Below are positions 10,301 to 18,621 of a stretch of DNA of 64,000 nt, in pieces; position 1 is the stretch's first letter, and every line of letters begins with the position of its first letter. This stretch comes from Actinoallomurus soli (GTDB taxonomy: Bacteria > Actinomycetota > Actinomycetes > Streptosporangiales > Streptosporangiaceae): assembly GCF_024055715.1 (NCBI RefSeq), contig NZ_JAMXMV010000001.1, forward strand, positions 806,001 through 870,000, in the 5' to 3' direction. Made by a program: the position numbers and the translations under genes. A model generated the notes under the pieces. That model saw nothing but the letters and a program-made list of their open reading frames with translations. It searched no databases and was not told the origin of the DNA.

Positions 10301-10557
10301 GCATCCGGCAGGCGCCCGGCTCGACCGGCTTCCGCAGGCTGCTCATCGCCCCGTCCGCCGTCGGCGACCTGACCCACGCCGAGGGCCGCTACCGGACCCC
10401 GTTCGGCGAGGCCCGGTCGGAGTGGACGAAGACGGACGACGGCGGCATCCGGCTGAAGGTCACCGTCCCGCCGGGCAGCTCCGCCGAGGTGCACGTCCCC
10501 GGCTCCGGCGAGGTCCGGCAGGTCGGTTCCGGCGTCTGGGTCTTCCACTCCAAGTGA
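7393..10557 (+). CDS. Secreted GH78 alpha-L-rhamnosidase, multidomain
   Basis: 1054 residues from GTG 7393, overlapping the previous stop by GTGA. Signal peptide (about 1-28), then the fibronectin-like N-terminal domain typical of bacterial rhamnosidases (LGIEDTTPPLTWQL). A discoidin-like insert (about 170-300) carries YVRLNVTRLG and LQLAELEVRD. The rhamnosidase N domain is followed by the (alpha/alpha)6 catalytic domain. DCPSREKLGW at 677-686 matches the family acid motif, and E942 in LGESWDGG matches the general base region. A C-terminal beta domain ends the protein. It should hydrolyse alpha-L-rhamnosyl linkages outside the cell. The discoidin insert may add substrate binding. Confidence 0.9.
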   Translation: MSTTPLRRISAVAAIVAACGTATAVPALAAASPAVTGLRAGDLSDRLGIEDTTPPLTWQLTNSGTDITQDAYQIQAATSADGFDDPDLWDTGRVASADQRVDYAGKALGSRTRVYWRVRVWTTRGGVSDWSEPVWFETGLTSAKDWSGQWITHPDWRFKEKRPDPIVVKLPETTARYVRLNVTRLGLPLVENLPDKTYRLQLAELEVRDSSGTNLAAGTTVTSSDTGNQVNHKYLPKYLTDGTETTDQELAGWSSSAYTSADVSAKPITLTVDLKSVKTFDQVLLFPRTDVPAAGDKVPFAPVDYSVSTADDVGGTFTTQKTVTGQEPPRSPVPEAMPIFAKDFSLPSGIRSARLYVAGEGVYEAALNGRQVGDAVLEPGNTDVTDQVPYATYDVTKLLREGDNAISMKLGNGTANVISTVDRYRKFALTQSDPELIAQLEVTLADGSVRRIVSGTDWQTTLGGTTFSNWYGGEDFDARREPTGWERPGAKRDGWGQAIAVPGPGGARADSDPPTGAHPLLTGRLQEPVRVQETLQGAKVGSGNGYQVFDLGRNIAGWPELTIQAPAGTTVRMYPSESLTNGRANQSTSNVGAPIWDEYTTRSDGTETWHPHFSYHALRYVELRGVPDGATVSVRGLALHADNASAGSFSSSNDVINGIHTLIRRAIENNMQSILTDCPSREKLGWLEQDQLVYGSLVDNYDLAAQLRKVVRDMAEAQTDTGLIPSTVPDYTVLAGAYRDDPNWGGAFVVGPWNLYQTYGDADTMATYYSAMQKYASYLEARAVNGLTDYSLGDWYTPDRTFPKYVSGTYGYWRVLDTMSKIAGALGKTDDAAAYRAKADAGAKALADKYYDPDTGTFAGGGQGAEALALDMGAVPSDQRQRLLDHLVAGIQAAGYHLLLGEISLPSVFRVLPDDVIYKIATQTTSPSLGYQVVHGNTTLGESWDGGSGQSQDHFMLGSIDAWFTSDLAGIRQAPGSTGFRRLLIAPSAVGDLTHAEGRYRTPFGEARSEWTKTDDGGIRLKVTVPPGSSAEVHVPGSGEVRQVGSGVWVFHSK

Positions 10558-10564
10558 CCCCTGC

Positions 10565-10598
10565 GCCGCTCCCCGCCCGCGTCCGTGCGGGGAGCGGC
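10565..10598 (+). terminator. Hairpin after the three-gene glycosidase run
   Basis: Perfect 12-base arms (10565-10576 and 10587-10598) with a 10-base loop, starting 8 bases after the stop at 10557. It is a candidate terminator or processing stem between the overlapping three-gene run and the last rhamnosidase. Confidence 0.65.
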
Positions 10599-10656
10599 AC
10601 ATCACCGACATGACCGCGGCCGACCGGGCCGCGTGTTCGCAAGGGAGGATGTCACG

Positions 10657-13320
10657 TTGAGAAGGCGTTTCCTCGCGGCCCTGACGGCCGCCGGAGCCGC
10701 GACCACCGCGGTGGCCGCGCTGCTGCCCGCACCGGCCTGGGCCGGGGAGAACCACGCGCCCCAGGCCCCGACCGGCCTGACCGTGGGCGACCAGACCCGG
10801 CCGCTCGACGTCGAGGGCAGCCCCGAGTTCGGCTGGCTGCCCCGCGACGTCGACCCCGGCGAGGTCCAGAGCGCGTACGAGATCAAGATCTCCGCCGGGG
10901 ACAGGACGGTGTGGGACAGCGGCAAGGTCGCCTCGTCCCAGGAGTCGTACGTCCCCGGGCCGGGCGACCTGCCGCACGGGAGCGGCTTCACCTGGACCGT
11001 CCGCACCTGGGACCGCGGCGGCGAGGCGTCGCCCTGGGCGAAGCCCGCCGAGTTCGACACCGGGATCGCCGACGCCGACTGGCAGGCGAGCTGGATCCGC
11101 CGCACGACGGGGGAGAAGGACGACTACACCTACGCCCGCAAGGAGTTCGCGGTCGGCGCGAGCCCGATCGTCCGCGCCCGCGCGTACGTCGCCGCGAGCC
11201 AGCAGTACGACCTGCACGTCAACGGCAGGCTGGTCGACCGCGGCGCGGCGTTCTCCTACCCCGGCGAGGGCTACTACAAGGCCGTCGACATCACCCGGCT
11301 GCTCAAGCCGGGCAAGACGGCCGCCGTCGGCGCGCTCTACCACTGGTACGGCCCCGGCCAGGGCCGCCCGTCCGGCGAGCCCGGCCTGCTGATGCGCGTC
11401 GTCGTCGACCACGCCGACGGCTCGCGCGAGGTCGTCGTCACCGACGGCTCCTGGAAGGTCGCCCGCGCCAACTGGAAGACCACGAAGTACCGCAACGGCG
11501 ACGGCCGCGACTACATCGAGGACATCGACGGCACCACCGAGCCGCTCGGCTGGGACAAGGCCGGCTTCGACGACTCCTCCTGGACGGCGCCGCAGGTCGT
11601 CGGCGCCCACCCGGCGGGCGTCTTCACCCACCTGCAGGGCCAGGAGTCCGCGCTCGCGTACGAGACGGTCCACCCGGTGACGGTGACCAGGCTGGCCTCC
11701 GGCGCGGTCGTCGCCGACTTCGGCAAGATCATCCCGGCGGTGCCCGTCGTCCGCTTCGAGAACGGCGTGAAGGGCACGGCGGTGACGATGACCGCCGGCT
11801 ACCTCCTGGCCGGCGACGGCACGGTCTCCAACTCCAAGCACGACAACCAGTCCACCGACCTGACGTACGGCTACACCGAGCGGGACGGCGACCAGACGGT
11901 CCGCTACTACACCTACGAGGGCTTCCGCTACCTGCAGATCGACGCCGACGTGCCGGCCGACGACATCAGCGCCATCGTCCAGCACACCGACGTGCCGTCC
12001 CGGACCCGGCTGAAGACCTCGAACAGCGGCGTGGACGCGGCGTACGACCTGATGCAGCGGTCGGCGCTGTACGACTCGCAGGAGCAGTTCCTCGACACGC
12101 CGACCCGGGAGAAGGGGCAGTTCCTCGGCGACTCGGTCGACGTCTCCCTCGCCACCATGTCCGGCTGGGGCGAACGCCGCCTCACCCGCAAGGCGATCCG
12201 CGAGTTCATCGCGTCGCAGACCCGCTACTGGCCGGACGGCCGGCTGAACGCCGTCTACCCGAACGGCGACGGCAAGCGCGACATCCCGGACTACACCGAG
12301 ATGTTCCCCGGCTGGGTGTGGGAGTACTACCTGCAGTCCGGCGACGCGGGCACCCTGAGCCAGGCGTACCCGGTGATGGCGGCGGTGGCCGACTACGTCC
12401 GCCGTTACATCGACCCGTCGACGGGCCTGGTCACGAAGCTGGCCGGCGGCTCCGGCGCGTACCTGAACGGCATCATCGACTGGCCGAACCGGTACGGCTA
12501 CGACACCGACGCGGTGGCCCGCACGACCGTGAACGAACTCGCCGTCGACGTGCTCAACGCCACCGCCCGCGCGGCCAAGGCCCTCGGCAAGGACTCGTCG
12601 TCGTACGAGCGCGACGCCGCGACGCTGACCACCGCGATCAACGGCAAGCTGCGCCGCGCGGACGGCGTCTACATCGACGGCCTGGAGTCGGACGGCTCGC
12701 AGAGCACGCACGCCTCCCAGATCGCCAACGCCTACGCGGTCGCGTTCGGCCTCACCTCCAACGCGAAGGTGACCGACTACGTCGCGAGCCTCGGCCTGCA
12801 GATGAGCCCGATGACCGTCCACTGGCTGATGGCCGCCCTGGCCGACCGCCCGGAGGACTTCGTCACCCGCCTCACCGACCCGAACGGCATCGGCTACGGC
12901 AGGATCCTGGCGTCCGGCGGCACGTTCACGTGGGAGTCGTGGGAGGCCCCGCAGACCGGCGACAGCCTGTCGCACGGCTGGGGCGCGTCCCCGGTGATCG
13001 ACGTCCAGCAGGACCTGCTCGGCGTCGCGGTCACCGCGCCCGGCGCGGCGGCGATCCGCGTACGCCCGCCGGCGTCCGGCCTGACCTCGGCCTCCGGCAC
13101 CGTCCCGACCCAGCGCGGCGACGTCCACGTGTCCTGGCACCGCTCGGGTGACAAGATCACCGTGTACGTCGACGTCCCGGTCAACGTCACGGCCGAGATC
13201 GACCTGCCCACCACCGGCACCGTCAAGGTCAAGGGCGAGGCCGACTACGTCGGCCGGCAGAACGGCCGCACGGTCTACAAGACCGGCTCCGGCCCCCACA
13301 CCTTCACCGCCCAAGGCTGA
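10657..13320 (+). CDS. Secreted GH78 alpha-L-rhamnosidase
   Basis: 887 residues from TTG 10657, chosen because GGGAGG lies 8 bases upstream and translation then begins directly with a signal peptide (RRRFLAAL ... PAWAG). The frame stays open further upstream but without a plausible leader. Domains in order: fibronectin-like N domain, rhamnosidase N-terminal jelly roll, inner beta-sandwich, (alpha/alpha)6 catalytic barrel with DTPTREKGQFLGD (480-492), and C-terminal beta domain. W759-E760-S761-W762 fits the general base motif of GH78. It has no discoidin insert, unlike the upstream paralogue, so the two rhamnosidases may differ in substrate binding. A strong terminator follows. Confidence 0.9.
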   Translation: MRRRFLAALTAAGAATTAVAALLPAPAWAGENHAPQAPTGLTVGDQTRPLDVEGSPEFGWLPRDVDPGEVQSAYEIKISAGDRTVWDSGKVASSQESYVPGPGDLPHGSGFTWTVRTWDRGGEASPWAKPAEFDTGIADADWQASWIRRTTGEKDDYTYARKEFAVGASPIVRARAYVAASQQYDLHVNGRLVDRGAAFSYPGEGYYKAVDITRLLKPGKTAAVGALYHWYGPGQGRPSGEPGLLMRVVVDHADGSREVVVTDGSWKVARANWKTTKYRNGDGRDYIEDIDGTTEPLGWDKAGFDDSSWTAPQVVGAHPAGVFTHLQGQESALAYETVHPVTVTRLASGAVVADFGKIIPAVPVVRFENGVKGTAVTMTAGYLLAGDGTVSNSKHDNQSTDLTYGYTERDGDQTVRYYTYEGFRYLQIDADVPADDISAIVQHTDVPSRTRLKTSNSGVDAAYDLMQRSALYDSQEQFLDTPTREKGQFLGDSVDVSLATMSGWGERRLTRKAIREFIASQTRYWPDGRLNAVYPNGDGKRDIPDYTEMFPGWVWEYYLQSGDAGTLSQAYPVMAAVADYVRRYIDPSTGLVTKLAGGSGAYLNGIIDWPNRYGYDTDAVARTTVNELAVDVLNATARAAKALGKDSSSYERDAATLTTAINGKLRRADGVYIDGLESDGSQSTHASQIANAYAVAFGLTSNAKVTDYVASLGLQMSPMTVHWLMAALADRPEDFVTRLTDPNGIGYGRILASGGTFTWESWEAPQTGDSLSHGWGASPVIDVQQDLLGVAVTAPGAAAIRVRPPASGLTSASGTVPTQRGDVHVSWHRSGDKITVYVDVPVNVTAEIDLPTTGTVKVKGEADYVGRQNGRTVYKTGSGPHTFTAQG

Positions 13321-13329
13321 CCCGACACC

Positions 13330-13368
13330 AGACCGCCCGCCTCTCCTTCGAGAAGAGGCGGGCGGTCT
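13330..13368 (+). terminator. Strong terminator ending the glycosidase cluster
   Basis: Perfect 15-base arms (13330-13344 and 13354-13368) with a 9-base loop, 9 bases after the stop of the last rhamnosidase. Confidence 0.85.
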
Positions 13369-13426
13369 CGTCGGAGAGCACTCGGATCACCTTTCGGGAA
13401 GCACCAAGGGCGCCGCCGTTGAGATC

Positions 13427-13467
13427 CACTGGCGGTTGCTGTTCTTAGGCCGCAGCAACCGCCAGTG
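13427..13467 (-). terminator. Terminator of the convergent secreted-protein gene
   Basis: Perfect 15-base arms (13427-13441 and 13453-13467) around an 11-base loop. It lies 39 bases beyond the stop of the minus-strand gene ending at 13506, so it most likely terminates that gene. Confidence 0.75.
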
Positions 13468-13505
13468 ATCTTCCAGGCTCGCCCGCACCCTCGGCCGGGA
13501 GGGTG

Positions 13506-14042
13506 TCAGATGCCGATGGTCACGGTCCCGACGTCCGTGAGCTGGGAGACGCCGGTGCTGCCACAGGCGGTCAGGTCCGGTTCCAGCCCGGTGCCCGTCG
13601 ACTTCGCAGGGTCAGACGTGAACGTCCCCGACGTGATCGCGCCCAAAGCCACGACGACGATGTTGCCGTTGACCCGGCTGACGACCCGGTTGTAGGAGAA
13701 CGTGCTGGGCGCAATGGCACTGTTGTTCCAGTGGAACACGCGGGTGCCGCTCCCCGCAGACAGGACGCTCGTGCACGTGGCGTTCGGCGCGGTGCCGGAC
13801 TCGGCGTAGTAGCCGGTGGGAGCCGAGCTGCTGGTGCAGTCGAAGAGCTGCCCGCTCACGGTGAACGTCACCGTCTGCGGAGTGGTGGTCAGCGGCGGGC
13901 TGTAGGTGACGACCTCGCTGAGCGCGCAGACCTGGTCCAGCCCGATCGCGTGCGCGGCCGGAGCGGCTCCCACTAACACGGGTGCCACGACGGCCAGACA
14001 TGCCGCGGTCGCTGCGGCGGTTCCTCGGGCGATCCTCACCAT
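13506..14042 (-). CDS. Small secreted hypothetical protein
   Basis: 178 residues. The N-terminus is a clear signal peptide (positive start, Ala/Val-rich core, AAHA cleavage region near residue 32). The mature part is rich in Thr, Ser, Val and Gly with four spaced cysteines, consistent with a disulfide-bonded beta-sandwich. I do not recognise the family and assign no function. It is convergent with the glycosidase cluster and has its own terminator. A role with the glycosidases is possible, but only adjacency suggests it. Confidence 0.75.
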   Translation of the reverse strand: MVRIARGTAAATAACLAVVAPVLVGAAPAAHAIGLDQVCALSEVVTYSPPLTTTPQTVTFTVSGQLFDCTSSSAPTGYYAESGTAPNATCTSVLSAGSGTRVFHWNNSAIAPSTFSYNRVVSRVNGNIVVVALGAITSGTFTSDPAKSTGTGLEPDLTACGSTGVSQLTDVGTVTIGI

Positions 14043-14328
14043 GGCCCCCTCAATCGCGTCTCTACGCTTCGCTTATGCGTAGCTTCGGACGGTAAGGAGT
14101 ATGCGTGCCGGATGCGGCGGGGGGCAATGCGCGTACGCCTCTGAGACCGGAACCGGCCGCGCCGAGCGACGTAGAGTCAAGACCTCGACGGAGAGAAGCA
14201 GCGTAGCGATCCTGCAAGTAGCGGTGGTGGTACCAACGTCCCGCGGACACTTCGCACCACCACTCGCCTCCGCGTCAGCCCCCAAGCGGCTCGAATCGGA
14301 GAGCACGTCCGGGATCTGAGGCTAGGCG
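14043..14328. other. Intergenic stretch between two minus-strand genes
   Basis: No convincing gene. It contains an inverted repeat, CTACGC/GCGTAG, at 14062-14082, 20 bases upstream of the secreted-protein start, which could be an operator. Nothing else recognised. Confidence 0.4.
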
Positions 14329-16536
14329 TCAGAGGTGTCGCCATCTCTGATGCACGTGCAGTACCTCCAGCGCCCATTGAGCGTCACGCTCGTCTTTCGC
14401 TTCCGGGAAGGGACGCGATAGGGCGACGCAAAGCTCTGGGTAGAGACGGTGCATGTATCGATCGCCGGCAATTATGAGGGCAGAGAGTAGTGGGTCGCCA
14501 GGGTTCGTTTGCTCCTCGACCTTCGCCAAGAGTTCAATACGGCCTTGTGAGTCGGTCGGTAGTTCGTGCTTGATGGCTTTCGTCAGTTGTCGCCAGGTGG
14601 TTGTTGATTGATTCCTTGCAGTAGTCTCAAGTGCTTCGCGTATACGTGCTGCAAGTTCATCTTCTCCCGGCTGTCGTTCTTCTTTGCTCGGTGTCTCCTG
14701 CGCTTCGGGTGCGGGATTCGATACCTCGGGAGGTGCGGCCTTGGTCTTCGCGGATTCTTCCGCCTCCTTCGGGGAACTTTTCTTGATCACCCGCCGATTT
14801 CTCAACCTTCGGACCGCAAGCCATCGATCGGCCCTCCAAACCCACTTGTCATAAGCCCAAACGCGAGGCTTGCCCGGGCGCTTGTCCAAGGCTGCGATGA
14901 GGTCAACTCGTAGTGCGGACACTGACTCTTCATCTTCGAGTTTCATTGCCCGACGAAGATGATTGATGATTTCAACAGGGTTGCTGCTTCTCTTAGTCCG
15001 GACCTCGGCTAGAGAGATCAGATTCCGAGAGTGATCGATCTGTCGTTTGATAGCGTCAACTTGTGTGATGGGGACCTTTGGGAACAGCTCAAGCGCTGCT
15101 GCGTGGAACTGATGTGCGTCCTTAGGGTTATCTTCCATCGAGGCGGCTATCGCCAGGTTGATCCACTCTTCGATCTCTTCAATCATCTCCTCATCGCTGA
15201 GCGCGGGAGCCTCCCGCGCCTCCTCGAGATCTACGTCCTCACGCTCGGGAGTCACCTGCTCGCGTTCTTCCGAGTGAGTAACGCTTCTCGGCTCTACCGT
15301 AGTCGGCGATGAAGGAGTGTCCGGAGTGATGTCGGCATGCGCTGGATGATCTACTAGGGCTTCCGATGGACTCTTGATTGCTACGCCCAACGGAGGTTTA
15401 ACGGCGGATTGTTCGGGAGCCTCATCAATTGGCTCGAGTGCTTGCGTGTAAAACTTCCATGCGATTTTTCCCTTACTGCCAACGAGCGCGTCGACCGTGC
15501 TCGGTGAGGTCAAGCGGTAGCGGTGGCCGGCACGGAGGTCGCTCACCTGGCGCGGAAGGAACACCTGGATGCTTAGCTCGCGGTAGCCGCTGATGCCGCC
15601 CTTTACGGTCGCCATCACGGAATGCAGTTGCCGTTTCTGGTGCGTGATCCGCGTAGGGATCGTGCTCTGCGCGAGTGGTGCGATGATGAGATTGTCTACA
15701 GCGATTGGGAATCCGGGGTAATCCTTAGGTTCCGCGGCCGGTTCTTCCTGTTTCGACTTATCTGGCTTGATCTGCTTGGGGGCGGGCTGAGTGGCTTTAT
15801 TGAGTCGACTCTGGCCGTATCGGCGTGCATCGTCGATGTAGGGCGTCCATATTCCGTGCTCTGTAAGCGTGCACTCGGAAAGGTCTGACCAGTGAACGAC
15901 ATGACCGCGGCGCTGGACGCCGACTCTGACAGAGCGTTCCGTGCCAACTGAATCGCAGCGCACTCGGAGGACGAAACCCTGTTCTTTGAATACGTGATCG
16001 ACGGGAAGCTTGTCGGCGAAGACCCAGTTCACCTTATCGGCCACTTTTTGCAGTGCTCTGTTGCGGGTCTTCCACTCGCTCATGGATTGACGCGAAAAGT
16101 CGTCGCGAAGAGATACTTCGAATGCGAACTCCTTATCGACGGAGAAGGTGAGGCCAGTGCATACACCGCCCTCACCTGGGAGCTTCCCATTGATCGATAC
16201 GTCCTTGACGAAGCGCCCCTGGCGTTCGATCCATTGCGTTATTTCGCGGCGAATGTAGAGATGATCGGCGCTCGCCTCGTCTGTATTTGTCCGCCGGCAG
16301 CGAACGATAGTGTCATCATTGTCGGGAGTATGGGCGAAGTGCGGAACGCGAATGGATCCGATGCGGGTATAGAGACGGCGTCCGCAACCGCCGATCCATT
16401 GCCCGCAGTAAAAGCTATCCGGGTCATATCCTTCTCGAAGGAGTTTTGCGTCAGCTCGATCAAATGGCATGAAAATGGGGTCGAGAGAATTCGGTCCGCC
16501 GTAGACTGCGGTCTGGACCTTTCGAGTGTCATGCAT
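14329..16536 (-). CDS. Large CoiA-like protein (competence/nuclease family) with long helical tail
   Basis: 735 residues from ATG 16536. Residues about 40-115 resemble the CoiA N-terminal zinc-finger region: CGRRLYTRIG, then VPHFAH, a later RC pair and a conserved DHLYIRREI. CoiA-type proteins often carry a PD-(D/E)XK nuclease fold; here the segment FAFEVSLRDDFSRQS may match its core, with Ser where Gln is usual. The rest (about 380-735) is charged and helical and I cannot name it. Base composition is clearly lower in GC than the flanks, and codon use is relaxed, suggesting horizontal gain. Possible roles are DNA processing or defence; neither is shown. Confidence 0.6.
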   Translation of the reverse strand: MHDTRKVQTAVYGGPNSLDPIFMPFDRADAKLLREGYDPDSFYCGQWIGGCGRRLYTRIGSIRVPHFAHTPDNDDTIVRCRRTNTDEASADHLYIRREITQWIERQGRFVKDVSINGKLPGEGGVCTGLTFSVDKEFAFEVSLRDDFSRQSMSEWKTRNRALQKVADKVNWVFADKLPVDHVFKEQGFVLRVRCDSVGTERSVRVGVQRRGHVVHWSDLSECTLTEHGIWTPYIDDARRYGQSRLNKATQPAPKQIKPDKSKQEEPAAEPKDYPGFPIAVDNLIIAPLAQSTIPTRITHQKRQLHSVMATVKGGISGYRELSIQVFLPRQVSDLRAGHRYRLTSPSTVDALVGSKGKIAWKFYTQALEPIDEAPEQSAVKPPLGVAIKSPSEALVDHPAHADITPDTPSSPTTVEPRSVTHSEEREQVTPEREDVDLEEAREAPALSDEEMIEEIEEWINLAIAASMEDNPKDAHQFHAAALELFPKVPITQVDAIKRQIDHSRNLISLAEVRTKRSSNPVEIINHLRRAMKLEDEESVSALRVDLIAALDKRPGKPRVWAYDKWVWRADRWLAVRRLRNRRVIKKSSPKEAEESAKTKAAPPEVSNPAPEAQETPSKEERQPGEDELAARIREALETTARNQSTTTWRQLTKAIKHELPTDSQGRIELLAKVEEQTNPGDPLLSALIIAGDRYMHRLYPELCVALSRPFPEAKDERDAQWALEVLHVHQRWRHL

Positions 16537-16962
16537 CCTGAATGCCTATCTATCAGCATCGGAGGGGGCGCGCCGGAGTATGAATCAGACGCCATCGCGG
16601 GCATCTGAGCGGTGACATGCTGCGGCGTAAGCCATTGACCGGTTCTTGGGTGATGGCACCTGGCTTGATCTCGACAGAGGGGGTGGGTGCGCCACTCATG
16701 TATCAGATCTGCCGCCGGGATCGCCGGACCGGTACGCCCTCGAGTGCGCCGCAGTCGTCCTGTCGCTAATAACGTCTGCTTTGAGCGTGCACTAGGCGTT
16801 TCCGATGAAGTCGAACCATGAGGTGGACATGTTACGCCCTAGGACTCTGTCGTGAATAGAGCGAATTCTGTCGTGGTCGGGGCGCTTTGAGGCAGGACAT
16901 CCCTGGGGGCGCCTGCGGACAAAAGCCCTTCGGATCCTGCCAGGTGCTTGAGGAGCCGTCGG
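16537..16962. other. Gene-poor 426-base stretch
   Basis: No supported gene on either strand. A 9-base direct repeat TCTGTCGTG occurs at 16846 and 16867, 21 bases (two helical turns) apart, beyond the stop of the minus-strand gene that ends at 16963. No RNA gene or strong hairpin recognised. Confidence 0.4.
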
Positions 16963-17532
16963 CTACGGGAGCTGGACGACCTTGATGCGCCAGTTGCATT
17001 CGCTCAAGACGCTGAGCGCGATTGAGCCGCCGTCGTGTTGGTGGGTCACGTCCTTGCCGGTGGCGGCGAGCGAGTTGACGAAGACCTGGCCGGTGTTGTC
17101 GTCGCTGACCGCGAAGTTGCCCTGGCCGCCGAAGTTCGCGCAGTTGAAGGAGTAGTGCAGGTCCCAGTCGCCGTGGACATGGAACGTCCTGGTCGTCTTC
17201 ATGCCGTTCCCGCTCTCGGTGAGCACTGTGTGCGGCTTGGGCGGCGAAGAGGGCTTGGACGGCGCGGAGGACTGAGGTGAGGTCTTCTTCGCCGGGCCGG
17301 CGGAGCCATTCGCCGGACCGCGCGGCGCGGCGACCGGCGGTGTCGCCGTCGTCTGGCCCTTGTCGCCGGAGACCGCGGACACGATGGCGCCGAGCACGAT
17401 CAGGACGACCAGCAGGCCGCCGCAGCCGAGGCAGCCGATGAGGACCGGGTTCGGCTTCTTCTGCGGCGGAGGAGGCACGAACCCCGGGCCTCCGTACGGC
17501 GGCTGCGGCGTGGGGTGGGAAGGCATGGACAT
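16963..17532 (-). CDS. Proline-rich membrane-anchored protein with extracellular domain
   Basis: 189 residues from ATG 17532, with AGGAG 7 bases upstream. The N-terminal 25 residues are a cytoplasmic Pro/Gly-rich tail (PPYGG, PPPPQKK). One transmembrane helix follows (about 30-55, containing GCLGCGGLLVVLIVLG). A Ser/Pro/Thr linker then leads to a C-terminal domain of about 85 residues with two cysteines (FNCANF and SECNWR). This layout is common in actinobacterial surface proteins of unknown function. The C-terminal domain may be a small beta-sandwich. No function is assigned. Confidence 0.75.
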   Translation of the reverse strand: MSMPSHPTPQPPYGGPGFVPPPPQKKPNPVLIGCLGCGGLLVVLIVLGAIVSAVSGDKGQTTATPPVAAPRGPANGSAGPAKKTSPQSSAPSKPSSPPKPHTVLTESGNGMKTTRTFHVHGDWDLHYSFNCANFGGQGNFAVSDDNTGQVFVNSLAATGKDVTHQHDGGSIALSVLSECNWRIKVVQLP

Positions 17533-17638
17533 GGTGCATCTCCTGGAGGCGGGGGAGGTCGGAAGGCGCCTGCCACGCGTACGTCCGCGCGGCAGGGACG
17601 GAGATCGAGGGCGGGTGAGGCCTGCTCGCGATGAGGTG

Positions 17639-18481
17639 TCAGGCCGCGAGAGCGGTCTGGTGCCAGGTGAGCAGGAACGACTTCGCGAGGTCTTCGGCCC
17701 GCGCGGCGGCGTCGAAGGACTCGCTCAGGCTGCGTCGCGCGATCGAGGCCATGGAGTCGGCGGCCTCGTTGAGCGGGTGGCCCGAGTGGGCCTTGACGTG
17801 CTCCAGGCACAGCCCGGGGAGCACGGCCACGCGTTCGGCCAGCCGGACGAGGGTCGGAGCGCCCCTCCTGCGCGGCCGCAGGTCGTACCCGTCCGGCATC
17901 AACTCGGTCCGGCCGTTCTGCCAGGACCGCAGGTAGGTCAGGGCCGAGAGGCTGTCCACGAGGAGCACGAGGTCGGAGGCGTCCTCTCCCAGCACCGAGA
18001 GCAGGAGTTCGACCGCCCGCAGCTCATTGACCAGGACCTTCGACCGGCCGGTGGGATCGGTTCGGTCCTCGGGCCGGCTCCGGAAGCCCCACCGGCCGGT
18101 GCTCGTCACGTAACCGAGCCCGCCGTGGCCCTTCTTCCAGCTCGCGTCGGTGGCCGCGATGACCGGATCGGTCCCGGCCCATCGCCTGATGTCGCCGTGG
18201 ACGCCGGGCCATCGGCTGTCCGACGGTGCTCTGCCGCCACCAGGGCAGCCCTGCGGGTGATGTCCGACGCCGATGTAGTACTCGGCTTCGGCCACGAGCA
18301 CGCCTGCCCAGTGGTGCTCGTCGAAGGTCGCGGCGTGCAGGGCGAGCTCCAGTGATCGCGCGGCGATCCGGCAGTACGGGCAGCTCCCAGCCTTGAGCAC
18401 GCGGGAGCGAATCCTGCGTGCCCGTGCGTGCAGGTCCGGGGAGAGCAAACGAAGGGCGCGGGAGAACTCGTCGTTCTGCAT
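17639..18481 (-). CDS. RNase H-fold protein with N-terminal Cys-containing helical domain
   Basis: 280 residues from ATG 18481, with AAGGAAG just upstream. Residues 105-250 fit a type 1 RNase H: D112 (ATDASW), E153 (NELRAVELL), D176 (VDSLSAL) and D242 (HSGHPLNEAAD), with an active-site-like His at 232. All four acidic catalytic positions are present, so it should be able to cleave RNA in RNA/DNA hybrids. Residues 1-100 carry CPYC at 34-37 and a helical segment, which may bind metal or nucleic acid; the fold is not recognised. It is divergent from the methylase gene at 18725, with apparently interleaved promoters, so a link to the restriction locus is possible. Confidence 0.75.
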   Translation of the reverse strand: MQNDEFSRALRLLSPDLHARARRIRSRVLKAGSCPYCRIAARSLELALHAATFDEHHWAGVLVAEAEYYIGVGHHPQGCPGGGRAPSDSRWPGVHGDIRRWAGTDPVIAATDASWKKGHGGLGYVTSTGRWGFRSRPEDRTDPTGRSKVLVNELRAVELLLSVLGEDASDLVLLVDSLSALTYLRSWQNGRTELMPDGYDLRPRRRGAPTLVRLAERVAVLPGLCLEHVKAHSGHPLNEAADSMASIARRSLSESFDAAARAEDLAKSFLLTWHQTALAA

Positions 18482-18621
18482 GTCACTTCCTTGCGTGAGA
18501 TTTCCACGTCGGTGCAGGCCGGCCGGATCGGAGCTGTGCTCAGGGGACGGGGTGAAAACAGGACGGGCCGTACGCCGCGACGCACGGCCGCCCCGTGGAC
18601 GAGCAGCTGAAAGCGAGACCC

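Noticed and set aside
7333-13314. Minus-strand open frame of nearly 2000 codons
   Set aside because: It runs opposite two clear GH78 genes and has only low-complexity sequence; an artefact of high GC.
14043-14328. Possible tRNA or small RNA gene
   Set aside because: The hairpin at 14062-14082 is short and no cloverleaf or conserved tRNA box could be drawn.
15994-16608. Plus-strand frame of 204 codons opposite the CoiA-like gene
   Set aside because: The minus-strand gene has recognisable zinc-finger motifs; this frame has none and no good start signal.
16846-16875. Paired TCTGTCGTG repeats as a CRISPR-like or attachment site
   Set aside because: Only two 9-base copies are present, with no array, no integrase and no duplicated flank.
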